Shown: one piece after another, positions 33,485 to 41,381 of the stretch | Position numbering within the stretch: position 1 is the first letter of the stretch | Layout of the letters: each line of letters starts with the position of its first letter | NCBI RefSeq assembly: GCF_023242315.1 | Contig: NZ_JALLIY010000017.1 | Coordinates: 62,001-126,000, forward strand | Length of the DNA: 64,000 bases | DNA from: Pseudomonas sp. MWU13-2105 | GTDB taxonomy: Bacteria > Pseudomonadota > Gammaproteobacteria > Pseudomonadales > Pseudomonadaceae | Reading direction: 5' to 3' | Translations under genes and position numbers: made by a program | The notes under the pieces: generated by a model | The model's input: only the letters and a program-made list of their open reading frames with translations | Database searches by the model: none | What the model was told of the DNA's origin: nothing

Positions 33485-34198
33485 TCAGAAAAGCAGCCCT
33501 GATTTGGCGGCACACAAGACGGCGGACGCTTTGTTGTTGACCCCGAACTTCCTCATGATGGTGCTCATGTGAAAGCCCACGGTGCGCGTTGTCAGGTGGA
33601 GAATGTCGGCAATCTCGGAGGCGGTCTTGCCTTCCGCGGTCCACTTCATGATCTCGGCTTCGCGCGGCGACAACGGGTAGCTGTTGTCCGACCTCTGGGT
33701 TGGCAGCAGCTTGTCTGCCAGCGCGGAATGCAGCCAGTTGCACAGCCAGAGGACTTGCCCGGCCTTGCTGTAGAACTCATCGGTGGTAATCGGGACCGAA
33801 TTGCGCGCCAGACTCAAGGTGCTGACGATGCCGCGAACGTCATGGACTGACTGTGAGCATCCTTGTCTCAACCCATGCTCCTGCATGTCTCTCCAGAGTG
33901 TTGGGGTGGATTGAAAGACCTCCGGGGACCAGAGGATCGGGAACACCGAACGATGACAGTGGAAAACCAACGGATCGATCGTTTGGTAGTTGTTACGCTG
34001 ATAGCATCTGTTCCATTCGTTTGGGTAGTTGTTGAAGTGTGTGCTGTTTGTCTGATGGCTTCCAAGTAGGGTGGTCATTCTGAATGATGCGTAGGTGAAG
34101 CCAATTTGCACGGCCAGATTGAAAACTGCGTTGAAGATTGCCTGTTCTTCTTTTTCACTCATGAGCTGATGCAGTTGATTATCCTGCCAGTTCTCCAT
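33485..34198 (-). CDS. LuxR-family quorum-sensing regulator (AHL-binding type)
   Basis: 237 residues. The N-terminal autoinducer domain keeps the canonical residues: W62, Y66, D75-P76 and W90 (in EWNRCYQRNNYQTIDP and PILWS). The C-terminal LuxR helix-turn-helix runs about 174-232 (LSPREAEIMKWTAEGKTASE then RTVGFHMSTIMRKFGV). It should bind an acyl-homoserine lactone and DNA. No luxI homologue is in the window, so it behaves as a solo or orphan here. GAAGGG lies seven bases before ATG 34198. Confidence 0.9.
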   Translation of the reverse strand: MENWQDNQLHQLMSEKEEQAIFNAVFNLAVQIGFTYASFRMTTLLGSHQTNSTHFNNYPNEWNRCYQRNNYQTIDPLVFHCHRSVFPILWSPEVFQSTPTLWRDMQEHGLRQGCSQSVHDVRGIVSTLSLARNSVPITTDEFYSKAGQVLWLCNWLHSALADKLLPTQRSDNSYPLSPREAEIMKWTAEGKTASEIADILHLTTRTVGFHMSTIMRKFGVNNKASAVLCAAKSGLLF

Positions 34199-34614
34199 TG
34201 AAGTGCCCTTCCGTGATTGCGTGTAACGGTCGAAGGTGACGGAAATAGTGTAGGAAATATCGGCGTTGGTGGGCGATGTTTTTTGGCCTGGGGCCGATAT
34301 TTTTATAATCTTTAAAAGATCATGGTTATCGCCCGTTGTACTGTAGTTAGGGGCGTTTTGCTATCATTTCGCATGTTGTTCCCGTGGACTAGACTAGTCT
34401 GGAAGTGGTCGTTCCTCACGCTGTGTAAGTGTCGGTGTGTGAATATGTATTAAAGGGCGAGCTGGGGAATATATAAGTTATTGTTTCTAGTGAGGGGTGT
34501 ACATATGGTTTGAGTATGTACAGGTTTTAAGAGAATCTATACCACTACAAACCATCGGTGTTTCTCGGCTGCTCTTTGCGCGACACTGACGTTCACTGCC
34601 TCACGGAGAACGTC
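34199..34614. other. AT-rich palindrome-rich gap between luxR and fprB
   Basis: 416 bases without a gene, clearly more AT-rich than its surroundings. It holds palindromes at 34308-34320 (ATCTTT-A-AAAGAT), 34387-34399 (GACTAG-A-CTAGTC) and 34498-34522, and a TATAAT at 34304-34309. Promoters for both divergent genes must lie here; an unannotated small RNA is possible. Confidence 0.5.
34498..34522. promoter_or_regulatory. Perfect inverted repeat upstream of fprB
   Basis: TGTACATA and TATGTACA are exact inverted 8-mers separated by nine bases, 93 bases before the fprB start. The size and symmetry fit a dimeric regulator site. The protein that binds it is not identifiable here. Confidence 0.55.
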
Positions 34615-35391
34615 ATGACCGCCAGCGCCGAGAAGTTCACCCGCCAGACCCTGCTCGGGGTCCAACCCTTGACGCCCAGCCTGTTCACCTTGCGTGCCAG
34701 CCGTGATGCCGGCTTTCGTTTTCGGGCTGGCCAGTTTGCCCGTCTCGGGGTGAGCAAGGCCGATGGCAGTGTCGTGTGGCGCGCCTATTCGATGGTGTCC
34801 TCGCCCCATGACGAATTCCTCGAGTTCTTTTCCATCGTGGTGCCCGAGGGCGAATTCACCAGCGAGTTGAGTCGCCTGCGCGAGGGCGACACCCTGCTGG
34901 TCGACAAGCAGGCGTTCGGCTTCCTGACCCTGGACCGTTTTGTCGGCGGACGTGACCTCTGGTTGCTGGCCACCGGCACCGGTGTTGCGCCGTTCCTGTC
35001 GATCCTGCAGGATTTCGAGGCCTGGGAGCGCTTCGAGCGAATCATCCTGGTCTACAGTGCCCGCGAGGCGGCCGAGCTGGCTTATCGGGAACTGATCGGC
35101 GGCCTTGCCGGGCGCGATTACCTGGCTGAACACGCGCACAAGCTGCAGTTCATTGCCACGCTCACCCGCGAGCACTGCCCGGGGCTGTTGAACGGGCGCA
35201 TTACCCAACTGATCGAGAACGGTGAGCTGGAGCGGCTGGCGGGAGTGGCGCTGTCACCCGAGCACTCGCGGGTGATGCTGTGCGGCAATCCGCAGATGAT
35301 CGATGACACCCGGGCGCTGCTCAAGCAACGGGGCTTGCAGCTCAGTCTGAGCCGACGCCCCGGGCAGGTGGCGGTGGAGAATTACTGGTAG
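34615..35391 (+). CDS. fprB: Ferredoxin/flavodoxin-NADP+ reductase
   Basis: 258 residues, bacterial FNR subclass I. The FAD-binding stretch is WRAYSMVSSPH (RxYS motif, about 60-70), and the NADP site is WLLATGTGVAPFLSILQD (about 123-140). The chain ends VAVENYW, as in Fpr proteins. It exchanges electrons between NADPH and ferredoxin or flavodoxin in the cytoplasm, supporting redox balance. ATG 34615 has GGAG upstream. The symbol follows the conserved order next to mscL and katB that I recall in P. aeruginosa. Confidence 0.88.
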   Translation: MTASAEKFTRQTLLGVQPLTPSLFTLRASRDAGFRFRAGQFARLGVSKADGSVVWRAYSMVSSPHDEFLEFFSIVVPEGEFTSELSRLREGDTLLVDKQAFGFLTLDRFVGGRDLWLLATGTGVAPFLSILQDFEAWERFERIILVYSAREAAELAYRELIGGLAGRDYLAEHAHKLQFIATLTREHCPGLLNGRITQLIENGELERLAGVALSPEHSRVMLCGNPQMIDDTRALLKQRGLQLSLSRRPGQVAVENYW

Positions 35392-35407
35392 GGGCAGGGG
35401 CCCCTAC
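35388..35407. terminator. Hairpin between fprB and mscL (bidirectional candidate)
   Basis: GTAGGGGC and GCCCCTAC pair across a four-base loop, overlapping the fprB stop and sitting between convergent fprB and mscL. No long T-run follows on either strand. Confidence 0.5.
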
Positions 35408-35426
35408 AAGGGCCGGCGGTGTGGCT

Positions 35427-35840
35427 TCAGGGCTTGTTGGCCTGGGCCTTGAGCAGGTCGCGGATCTCGCCCAGCAGTTCCTCTTCCTTGGTCGGGACCG
35501 GTGGCAGGGTCGGGGCTACCGCTTCTTCGCGCTTGAGTCGGTTAATGGCCTTGACCCCCATGAAAATGGCGAAGGCGACGATGATGAAGTCGATGCAGGT
35601 CTGAATGAATTTGCCATAGGCCAGGACCACGGCAGGCACATTGCCGTCGGCGGCTTTCAAGGTAATGGCCAGGGCGCCGAAATCGACCCCACCGATGAGC
35701 AGCCCGATCGGTGGCATCACCACATCGCCGACAAACGACGAAACGATCTTGCCGAAGGCGGCCCCGATGATGATACCGACGGCCATGTCGACTACATTGC
35801 CCTTGACCGCGAAGGCCTTGAACTCACTGAGCACGCTCAT
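35427..35840 (-). CDS. mscL: Large-conductance mechanosensitive channel
   Basis: 137 residues, normal MscL length. FKAFAVKGNVVDMAVGIIIG is the TM1/N-terminal hallmark, followed by FGKIVSSFVGDVVMPPIG and a second helix (CIDFIIVAFAIFMGVKAIN). The charged C-terminal bundle KREEA...EEELLGEIRDLL closes it. It opens as a pentameric pore under hypo-osmotic stress. Start ATG 35840 with AAGGA upstream. Confidence 0.95.
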   Translation of the reverse strand: MSVLSEFKAFAVKGNVVDMAVGIIIGAAFGKIVSSFVGDVVMPPIGLLIGGVDFGALAITLKAADGNVPAVVLAYGKFIQTCIDFIIVAFAIFMGVKAINRLKREEAVAPTLPPVPTKEEELLGEIRDLLKAQANKP

Positions 35841-36126
35841 AGCGTTATTCCTTGTTACAGATGAGGGGAGTAAGCGCAGTGTAATGGAGCCGCGGGCATC
35901 TTGCTGCAGGCTTGGGGTCGGCTGCGCCTGGTGTAATCGACCGGCGGCCCGGCAAAAAGTTTTCAAAGTGCCAGTAATCGCGCGAAATACGCGCCTTGGC
36001 GGAGGATGGCCCGTCTATTTTCTCAATCGACCTCTTCAGCCTTTTCTATTTAGAGAACGGCGCGTCAGTCACTAGCCTCTGGTCAGCGCATCGGAATGCG
36101 CCCTACAAAAACCAGAGGAGTCCGAC

Positions 36127-37668
36127 ATGAACATCATTCCTGCCCTTGGAGTCGTTTCGTCAAGGCGCGTGCTGTGCGTCTTGAGCGCCAGCCTGTTATC
36201 CCTGTCCGTCCAGGCCGCGACCCTGACCCGCGACAACGGTGCCGCGGTCGGCGATAACCAGAACTCGCAGACCGCCGGCGCCGGCGGGCCGGTGTTGCTG
36301 CAGGACGTGCAACTGATCCAGAAACTCCAGCGTTTCGACCGCGAGCGTATCCCGGAGCGCGTCGTCCATGCGCGGGGGACCGGTGCCCACGGCACCTTTA
36401 CCGTCACCGATGACCTGAGCGACCTGACCAAGGCCAAGGTGTTTGCCGCCGGCAGCGCCACCCCGGTGTTCGTGCGTTTCTCCGCGGTGGTGCACGGTAA
36501 CCACTCGCCCGAGACCCTGCGCGATCCACGCGGCTTTGCCACCAAGTTCTATACCAGCGATGGCAACTGGGACCTGGTCGGCAACAACTTCCCGACCTTC
36601 TTCATTCGTGATGCGATCAAATTCCCGGACATGGTGCATGCCTTCAAGCCTGATCCGCGGAGCAATCTCGATGACGACTCGCGGCGTTTCGACTTCTTCT
36701 CCCATGTGCCCGAAGCCACCCGCACCCTGACCGAGCTGTACTCGGACTCCGGCACGCCGGCCAGCTATCGGGAGATGGATGGCAATGGCGTGCATGCCTA
36801 CAAATTGATCAATGCCAAGGGCGAAGTGCATTACGTCAAGTTTCACTGGAAGAGCCTGCAAGGGCTTCGCAACCTCGACCCCAAGGCCGTCGTCGAGGTC
36901 CAGGGCAAGGATTACAGCCATATGACCCACGACCTGGTGGCACATATCAACAAGGGTGACTTTCCGAAGTGGGACCTCTATGTCCAGGTCCTGACGCCAC
37001 AGGACCTGGGCAAGTTCGACTTCGACCCGCTGGATGCCACCAAGATCTGGCCGGGCGTGCCTGAGCGCAAGGTCGGGCAGATGGTCCTGGATCGCAACCC
37101 GGCGAATGTCTTCCAGGAAACCGAGCAGGTGGCCATGGCCCCGGCCAACCTGGTGCCGGGTATCGAGCCGTCCGAGGACCGGCTGTTGCAGGGCCGGGTG
37201 TTCTCCTATGCCGACACCCAGATGTATCGCCTGGGGCCGAACGCCCTGCAGTTGCCGATCAATGCGCCGAAAGTCGCGGTCAACAACGGCAACCAGGATG
37301 GGGCGATGAACAGCGCTCACAGCAGCACCGGAGTGAACTACCAGCCCAGCCGCTTGCTGCCCCGCGAAGAACCGCAGGCGGCCCGCTACAGCCAGCTGGC
37401 CCTGGCCGGCAGCACCCAGCAGGCGAAGATCCAGCGCGAGCAGAACTTCAAGCAGGCCGGTGATCTGTACCGCTCCTATAGCAAGAAGGAAAAGCAGGAC
37501 CTGATCGAGAACTTCGGCGGTTCCCTGGCGGACACCGATGACGAGAGCAAGCACATCATGCTGTCGTTTCTCTACAAGGCTGATCCGGAGTATGGCGCGG
37601 GGGTGACCAAGGTGGCCAAGGGGGACCTGGCGCGGGTCAAGGCGTTGGCGGCGAAGCTGGCGGATTAG
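36127..37668 (+). CDS. katB: Periplasmic monofunctional catalase
   Basis: 513 residues, the size of P. aeruginosa KatB. A signal peptide (about 1-30, ending SVQA-AT) gives export. Catalytic His81 is in RVVHARGTGAHGTF, the Asn in WDLVGNNFPTFFIRD, the clade signature is RDPRGFATKFYT, and the haem-ligand Tyr is in FSYADTQMYRLGPN. It removes hydrogen peroxide. AGAGGAG precedes ATG, and a GCGCAT-N4-ATGCGC hairpin (36086-36101) lies in the leader. ankB follows. Confidence 0.94.
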   Translation: MNIIPALGVVSSRRVLCVLSASLLSLSVQAATLTRDNGAAVGDNQNSQTAGAGGPVLLQDVQLIQKLQRFDRERIPERVVHARGTGAHGTFTVTDDLSDLTKAKVFAAGSATPVFVRFSAVVHGNHSPETLRDPRGFATKFYTSDGNWDLVGNNFPTFFIRDAIKFPDMVHAFKPDPRSNLDDDSRRFDFFSHVPEATRTLTELYSDSGTPASYREMDGNGVHAYKLINAKGEVHYVKFHWKSLQGLRNLDPKAVVEVQGKDYSHMTHDLVAHINKGDFPKWDLYVQVLTPQDLGKFDFDPLDATKIWPGVPERKVGQMVLDRNPANVFQETEQVAMAPANLVPGIEPSEDRLLQGRVFSYADTQMYRLGPNALQLPINAPKVAVNNGNQDGAMNSAHSSTGVNYQPSRLLPREEPQAARYSQLALAGSTQQAKIQREQNFKQAGDLYRSYSKKEKQDLIENFGGSLADTDDESKHIMLSFLYKADPEYGAGVTKVAKGDLARVKALAAKLAD

Positions 37669-37699
37669 TCAGCCCTGATGGTTGTTGTGTCAGTGCCGG

Positions 37700-37800
37700 C
37701 CCTTTCGCGGGCAAGCTCCGCTCCCAAAGGTTTTGAGTCGTACACGGAAGATCCCACGACTCAAATCCGGTGGGAGCGGAGCTTGCCCGCGAAGGGGCCC
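37700..37800. repeat. REP pair in outward orientation between katB and ankB
   Basis: Here CGCGGGCAAGCTCCGCTCCC comes first and GGGAGCGGAGCTTGCCCGCG second, the reverse order of the other REPINs. A TTTGAGTCGT/ACGACTCAAA stem sits between them, so the whole element can fold as one long hairpin. Confidence 0.8.
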
Positions 37801-37849
37801 TTGAACTCACCAAACACTTCCCGGCTTCCCACCGCAACGGAGTCTCTCC

Positions 37850-38401
37850 ATGCGCACTTTTGCCTTGCTGTTTCTATTCGCCTGCACGTTCTCTGTTTCA
37901 GCCCAGGAACCGCCGGTTCCCGACGATCCGGTCGCGCTCCAGGCGCAGCTCAAGGATTACTACTTCGATGCCGCCCGCCGTGGCGACGTCGAGATGCTCA
38001 ACACGTTCATAGACGCCGGCTACAGTCTCGACACCCAGGACGTCCAGGGTTACACCGCGCTGATCCTGGCCGCCTATCATGGCCAAGGCCCCGCCGTCGA
38101 GCGCCTGCTCGCCGCCGGGGCCAATGCCTGTGTCCAGGACAAGCGCGGCAACACCGCGTTGATGGGCGCGATCTTCAAGGGTGAAGTGAATATTGCCCGC
38201 CGCCTGCTCGCCAGCGACTGCAACCCGGACCAGCGCAACGGCGCCGGCCAGACAGCAGCCATGTACGCCGGACTGTTCAAGCGTCTCGGCCTGCTCGACG
38301 AACTGGCGGCCAAGGGCGCCAACCTCGATGCCGAAGACCCCTTGGGTAATAGCGCCGCGCGCCTGGCCAGTGGCGAAATCCGTACACCGGCGCCGCGCTG
38401 A
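37850..38401 (+). CDS. ankB: Ankyrin-repeat protein, catalase partner
   Basis: 183 residues. Signal peptide MRTFALLFLFACTFSVSA, then about four ankyrin repeats (DAARRGDVEMLNTFIDAGYS, QGYTALILAAYHGQGPAVER, RGNTALMGAIFKGEVNIARR, NGAGQTAAMYAGLFKRLGLL). In P. aeruginosa AnkB is encoded after KatB and is needed for full KatB activity in the periplasm; synteny here supports the same role. Confidence 0.9.
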   Translation: MRTFALLFLFACTFSVSAQEPPVPDDPVALQAQLKDYYFDAARRGDVEMLNTFIDAGYSLDTQDVQGYTALILAAYHGQGPAVERLLAAGANACVQDKRGNTALMGAIFKGEVNIARRLLASDCNPDQRNGAGQTAAMYAGLFKRLGLLDELAAKGANLDAEDPLGNSAARLASGEIRTPAPR

Positions 38402-38447
38402 TCGGCGCCAGCTGAGCTATCATCGCGGTTTTTGCGTGGGGGTTCAG

Positions 38448-39815
38448 ATGGCCAAGGCCAAGCGCATGTACGGCTGCACCGAGTGCGGCGCGACCTTTCC
38501 CAAGTGGGCCGGGCAGTGCGGCGAATGCGGGGCCTGGAACACCCTGACCGAAACGATGGTCGAAAGCGGCGCTGCCGCGGCGCCCAGCGGTCGCACCGGC
38601 TGGGCCGGGCAACAGGCACAGATCAAGACCCTGGCCGAAGTCAGCGTCGAGGAAATTCCGCGCTTTTCCACCGCCTCCGGGGAGCTCGACCGGGTGCTCG
38701 GCGGCGGTCTGGTGGACGGCTCGGTGGTGCTGATCGGTGGCGACCCGGGCATCGGCAAGTCGACCATTCTCCTGCAGACCCTGTGCAATCTCGCCGCGCG
38801 CATGCCGGCGCTGTATGTCACCGGCGAGGAGTCGCAACAGCAGGTGGCCATGCGTGCCCGCCGCCTGGGCCTGCCCCAGGACCAGCTGCGGGTGATGACC
38901 GAGACCTGCATCGAAACCATCATTGCCACCGCCCGGGTGGAAAAGCCCAAGGTCATGGTGATCGACTCGATCCAGACCATCTTCACCGAGCAACTGCAAT
39001 CGGCACCGGGCGGCGTGTCCCAAGTCCGCGAGAGCGCGGCCTTGCTGGTGCGTTATGCGAAGCAGAGCGGCACGGCGATCTTCCTGGTCGGTCACGTGAC
39101 CAAGGAAGGTGCCTTGGCCGGACCGCGGGTGCTCGAACACATGGTCGATACCGTGCTGTATTTCGAGGGCGAATCCGATGGCCGCCTGCGCCTGTTGCGC
39201 GCGGTGAAGAACCGTTTCGGCGCGGTCAATGAACTGGGCGTGTTCGGCATGACCGACCGCGGCCTGAAGGAAGTCTCCAACCCTTCGGCGATTTTCCTCA
39301 CCCGGGCTCAGGAAGAAGTGCCGGGCAGCGTGGTCATGGCCACCTGGGAAGGCACCCGGCCGATGCTGGTGGAGGTGCAGGCGCTGGTGGACGACAGTCA
39401 CCTGGCCAACCCGCGCCGGGTCACCCTCGGGCTCGATCCGAATCGCCTGGCGATGCTGCTGGCGGTCCTGCACCGGCATGGCGGGATTCCGACCCATGAC
39501 CAGGATGTGTTCCTCAACGTCGTCGGCGGGGTCAAGGTCCTGGAAACCGCCTCGGACCTGGCGTTGCTGGCGGCGATCATGTCCAGCCTGCGCAATCGGC
39601 CCTTGCCGCATGACTTGCTGGTGTTTGGCGAGGTCGGCCTGTCCGGCGAAGTGCGACCGGTGCCCAGCGGCCAGGAGCGCCTTAAAGAGGCGGCCAAGCA
39701 CGGTTTCAAGCGGGCCATCGTGCCCAAGGGCAATGCGCCGAAGGAGGCGCCGCCGGGGCTGTTGATCATCGCGGTCACGCGCTTGGAGCAGGCCCTGGAT
39801 GCGTTGTTCGAATAA
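38448..39815 (+). CDS. radA: DNA repair protein RadA (Sms)
   Basis: 455 residues from ATG 38448. The C4 zinc finger is CTECGATFPKWAGQCGECG (about 9-27). Walker A GGDPGIGKST (about 98-107), Walker B VMVIDSIQT, the RadA-specific KNRFGAVNELGVF and a Lon-like C-terminal domain (about 275-455) are all present. RadA drives branch migration in recombination. A longer in-frame opening upstream overlaps ankB and is rejected. Confidence 0.95.
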   Translation: MAKAKRMYGCTECGATFPKWAGQCGECGAWNTLTETMVESGAAAAPSGRTGWAGQQAQIKTLAEVSVEEIPRFSTASGELDRVLGGGLVDGSVVLIGGDPGIGKSTILLQTLCNLAARMPALYVTGEESQQQVAMRARRLGLPQDQLRVMTETCIETIIATARVEKPKVMVIDSIQTIFTEQLQSAPGGVSQVRESAALLVRYAKQSGTAIFLVGHVTKEGALAGPRVLEHMVDTVLYFEGESDGRLRLLRAVKNRFGAVNELGVFGMTDRGLKEVSNPSAIFLTRAQEEVPGSVVMATWEGTRPMLVEVQALVDDSHLANPRRVTLGLDPNRLAMLLAVLHRHGGIPTHDQDVFLNVVGGVKVLETASDLALLAAIMSSLRNRPLPHDLLVFGEVGLSGEVRPVPSGQERLKEAAKHGFKRAIVPKGNAPKEAPPGLLIIAVTRLEQALDALFE

Positions 39816-39859
39816 TGCTCGCTTTATCCATCAATCCACCTAATGAAGGGAGTCAAAGG

Positions 39860-40588
39860 ATGAAAGTTTTCGGCTCGGCGGTGCTGGTGCTGGGAATGCT
39901 CGCGTGGTGCGCTTTGGCGCAAGCGGCGGCGCAGGTGCCCGCCGGTTATCGCGTGGCCCAGCAACTGCCGATCAATGATGGCCAGGTGCTGGAGATTCTC
40001 GAGGACGTGCGCATCAGCCCGGATCTGCATCGTGACTTGTGGGGCAATGGCGCGGATCCGGAAAACCTCGAAGACGACCTACTGGCGGCAGATATCGAGA
40101 AAACACCGCTGGTCGAGGCCCAGGTGCGTTTGCTGGCGGCGTCCGGTGAGGCGCTGGAGAGCAAAAGCCTGGGTTATCCACTGGCCAGCGTCGAGAAAGC
40201 ACCGTTGGTGGGCCTGCCGGCCCCGGCGTTTTTCCTGACCATCGACGAAACCGCGCCCATGGGCACTTACAGCGGTCCGGCTACCCAAGTGCTGATGCCG
40301 TCCGCGGGCAAGCTCAATACCACGCTCTATCGGACGCCGGAGGGCAAGAGCGAAGCGCTGTTCCTGGCCCAGACCGGCAAGGCCGCCTGGCAGGTCGGTG
40401 CGCCGGGCGCGGACGGTGTGGCACAGATCCAGCAGGTGTCATCGTCGCCGGCGGGCGAGGACGAGGAGTTTGTCACCACCTACCGCACCTATCGCTTCCA
40501 GGACGGCGCCTGGCAATTGTCATCGCGGCAAGAGGCGGGGTATTGGGACACCGAGAGCGATTTTCCGCAGCCCTCGGCGTTTCCCTGA
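39860..40588 (+). CDS. Exported hypothetical protein
   Basis: 242 residues with signal peptide (MKVFGSAVLVLGMLAWCALA, cleavage near QAAAQ). No domain recognised; the mature part is acidic and ends in a Tyr/Trp/Gln-rich stretch. GGAG lies seven bases before ATG 39860. It follows radA on the same strand by 44 bases and may be cotranscribed. Confidence 0.75.
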   Translation: MKVFGSAVLVLGMLAWCALAQAAAQVPAGYRVAQQLPINDGQVLEILEDVRISPDLHRDLWGNGADPENLEDDLLAADIEKTPLVEAQVRLLAASGEALESKSLGYPLASVEKAPLVGLPAPAFFLTIDETAPMGTYSGPATQVLMPSAGKLNTTLYRTPEGKSEALFLAQTGKAAWQVGAPGADGVAQIQQVSSSPAGEDEEFVTTYRTYRFQDGAWQLSSRQEAGYWDTESDFPQPSAFP

Positions 40589-40617
40589 GCTTGCAGGCGC
40601 GGGTGTCAAAGGTGGTT

Positions 40618-40706
40618 TGTGGGAGCGGTGCTTGCCCGCGAAGCTTTTAGCCGCCTCGCGGTCCCCTTCGCGGCGGTGCGGCGGTCCGACAAGCACCGCT
40701 CCCACA
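40618..40706. repeat. REPIN, GTGGGAGCGGTGC type
   Basis: TGTGGGAGCGGTGCTTGCCC faces GACAAGCACCGCTCCCACA, with GCGAAGCTTTTAGCC inside. It lies between convergent hypothetical and mapZ genes. Confidence 0.85.
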
Positions 40707-40749
40707 AAAGCCTGCGTTCAGGCAGCAGGGGGCCTAGGGGCGGTCTGGT

Positions 40750-41118
40750 CTACAGCTCGATCAGGGCGCCGAGCTCGCGCTCAAGCTCCTCCGCATCGGC
40801 GAGGTTGAGCTCGATCAGGCGCCGCAGGTGCTGGATCGACTCCAGGCCGATGTGCAGGCACTTGAAACCCAGATGGTTTTTTTCCCGGTGCACCAGTTCG
40901 GCATCCATTTCGACATGGGCGTTCGCCGCCAGGCGAATATCGATGTGGAAGATGCCTTCGTGGCTGTCGTCCCAATTTCCCGGCCGCTGAAGCAGCAATC
41001 CCTTGAGCGAAAGGTCGATCAGATGCGCCGACCAGACGCTAGAGCCCTGGCTGAGGGTGGTGTCGGCGTCAAAATCAATGCGCTTGAATTGACGGCGATT
41101 GGAATGCGAGTCGCTCAT
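40750..41118 (-). CDS. mapZ: Single-domain PilZ c-di-GMP receptor (MapZ-like)
   Basis: 122 residues. Both c-di-GMP binding signatures are intact: R8-R9xxxR13 (RRQFKR) and D35xS37xxG40 (DLSLKG). The C-terminal helix LRRLIELNLADAEELEREL matches P. aeruginosa MapZ (PA4608), which at high c-di-GMP binds the chemotaxis methyltransferase CheR and inhibits it. Position between radA and cstA agrees. Assignment rests on remembered sequence and synteny. Confidence 0.88.
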   Translation of the reverse strand: MSDSHSNRRQFKRIDFDADTTLSQGSSVWSAHLIDLSLKGLLLQRPGNWDDSHEGIFHIDIRLAANAHVEMDAELVHREKNHLGFKCLHIGLESIQHLRRLIELNLADAEELERELGALIEL

Positions 41119-41359
41119 GACGTGGCTCCTGTGCGGATCCCCTGACTATAGACGTCACAGCCGGGGGGAGCGAGCCGGCTTGCGATGGATAGCCGGATAC
41201 CACACGAGTTGGGCCGGCATGGGCTATCGTTGGGGTCCAGCGCAAGCTGCTGCGCCAGGGCATAAAAAGCCGTTTTCGGGCAATGTCGGGTATGGCCTTT
41301 GGCCCTGTAGGCGCTAAACTCAATATGGCTGTCTTTCTTGTCCTCCCTGGCTGGAATAT

Positions 41360-41381
41360 AAAAATGAAAAATAATAATAGC
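41360..41381 (+). promoter_or_regulatory. A-rich Hfq/Crc-like catabolite repression motif at the cstA start
   Basis: AAAAATGAAAAATAATAATA covers the initiation region and contains the CA motif AATAATAA (AAnAAnAA). In Pseudomonas, Hfq with Crc binds such sites and blocks translation when preferred carbon is present. Confidence 0.5.

Noticed and set aside
34199..34260. A lux box upstream of the LuxR gene
   Set aside because: No 18-20 base dyad with the CT-N12-AG pattern could be found near the start.
36086..36101. GCGCAT-N4-ATGCGC hairpin before katB as an OxyR site
   Set aside because: OxyR sites have four ATAG-type elements at set spacing, which are not present; it is only a short leader hairpin.
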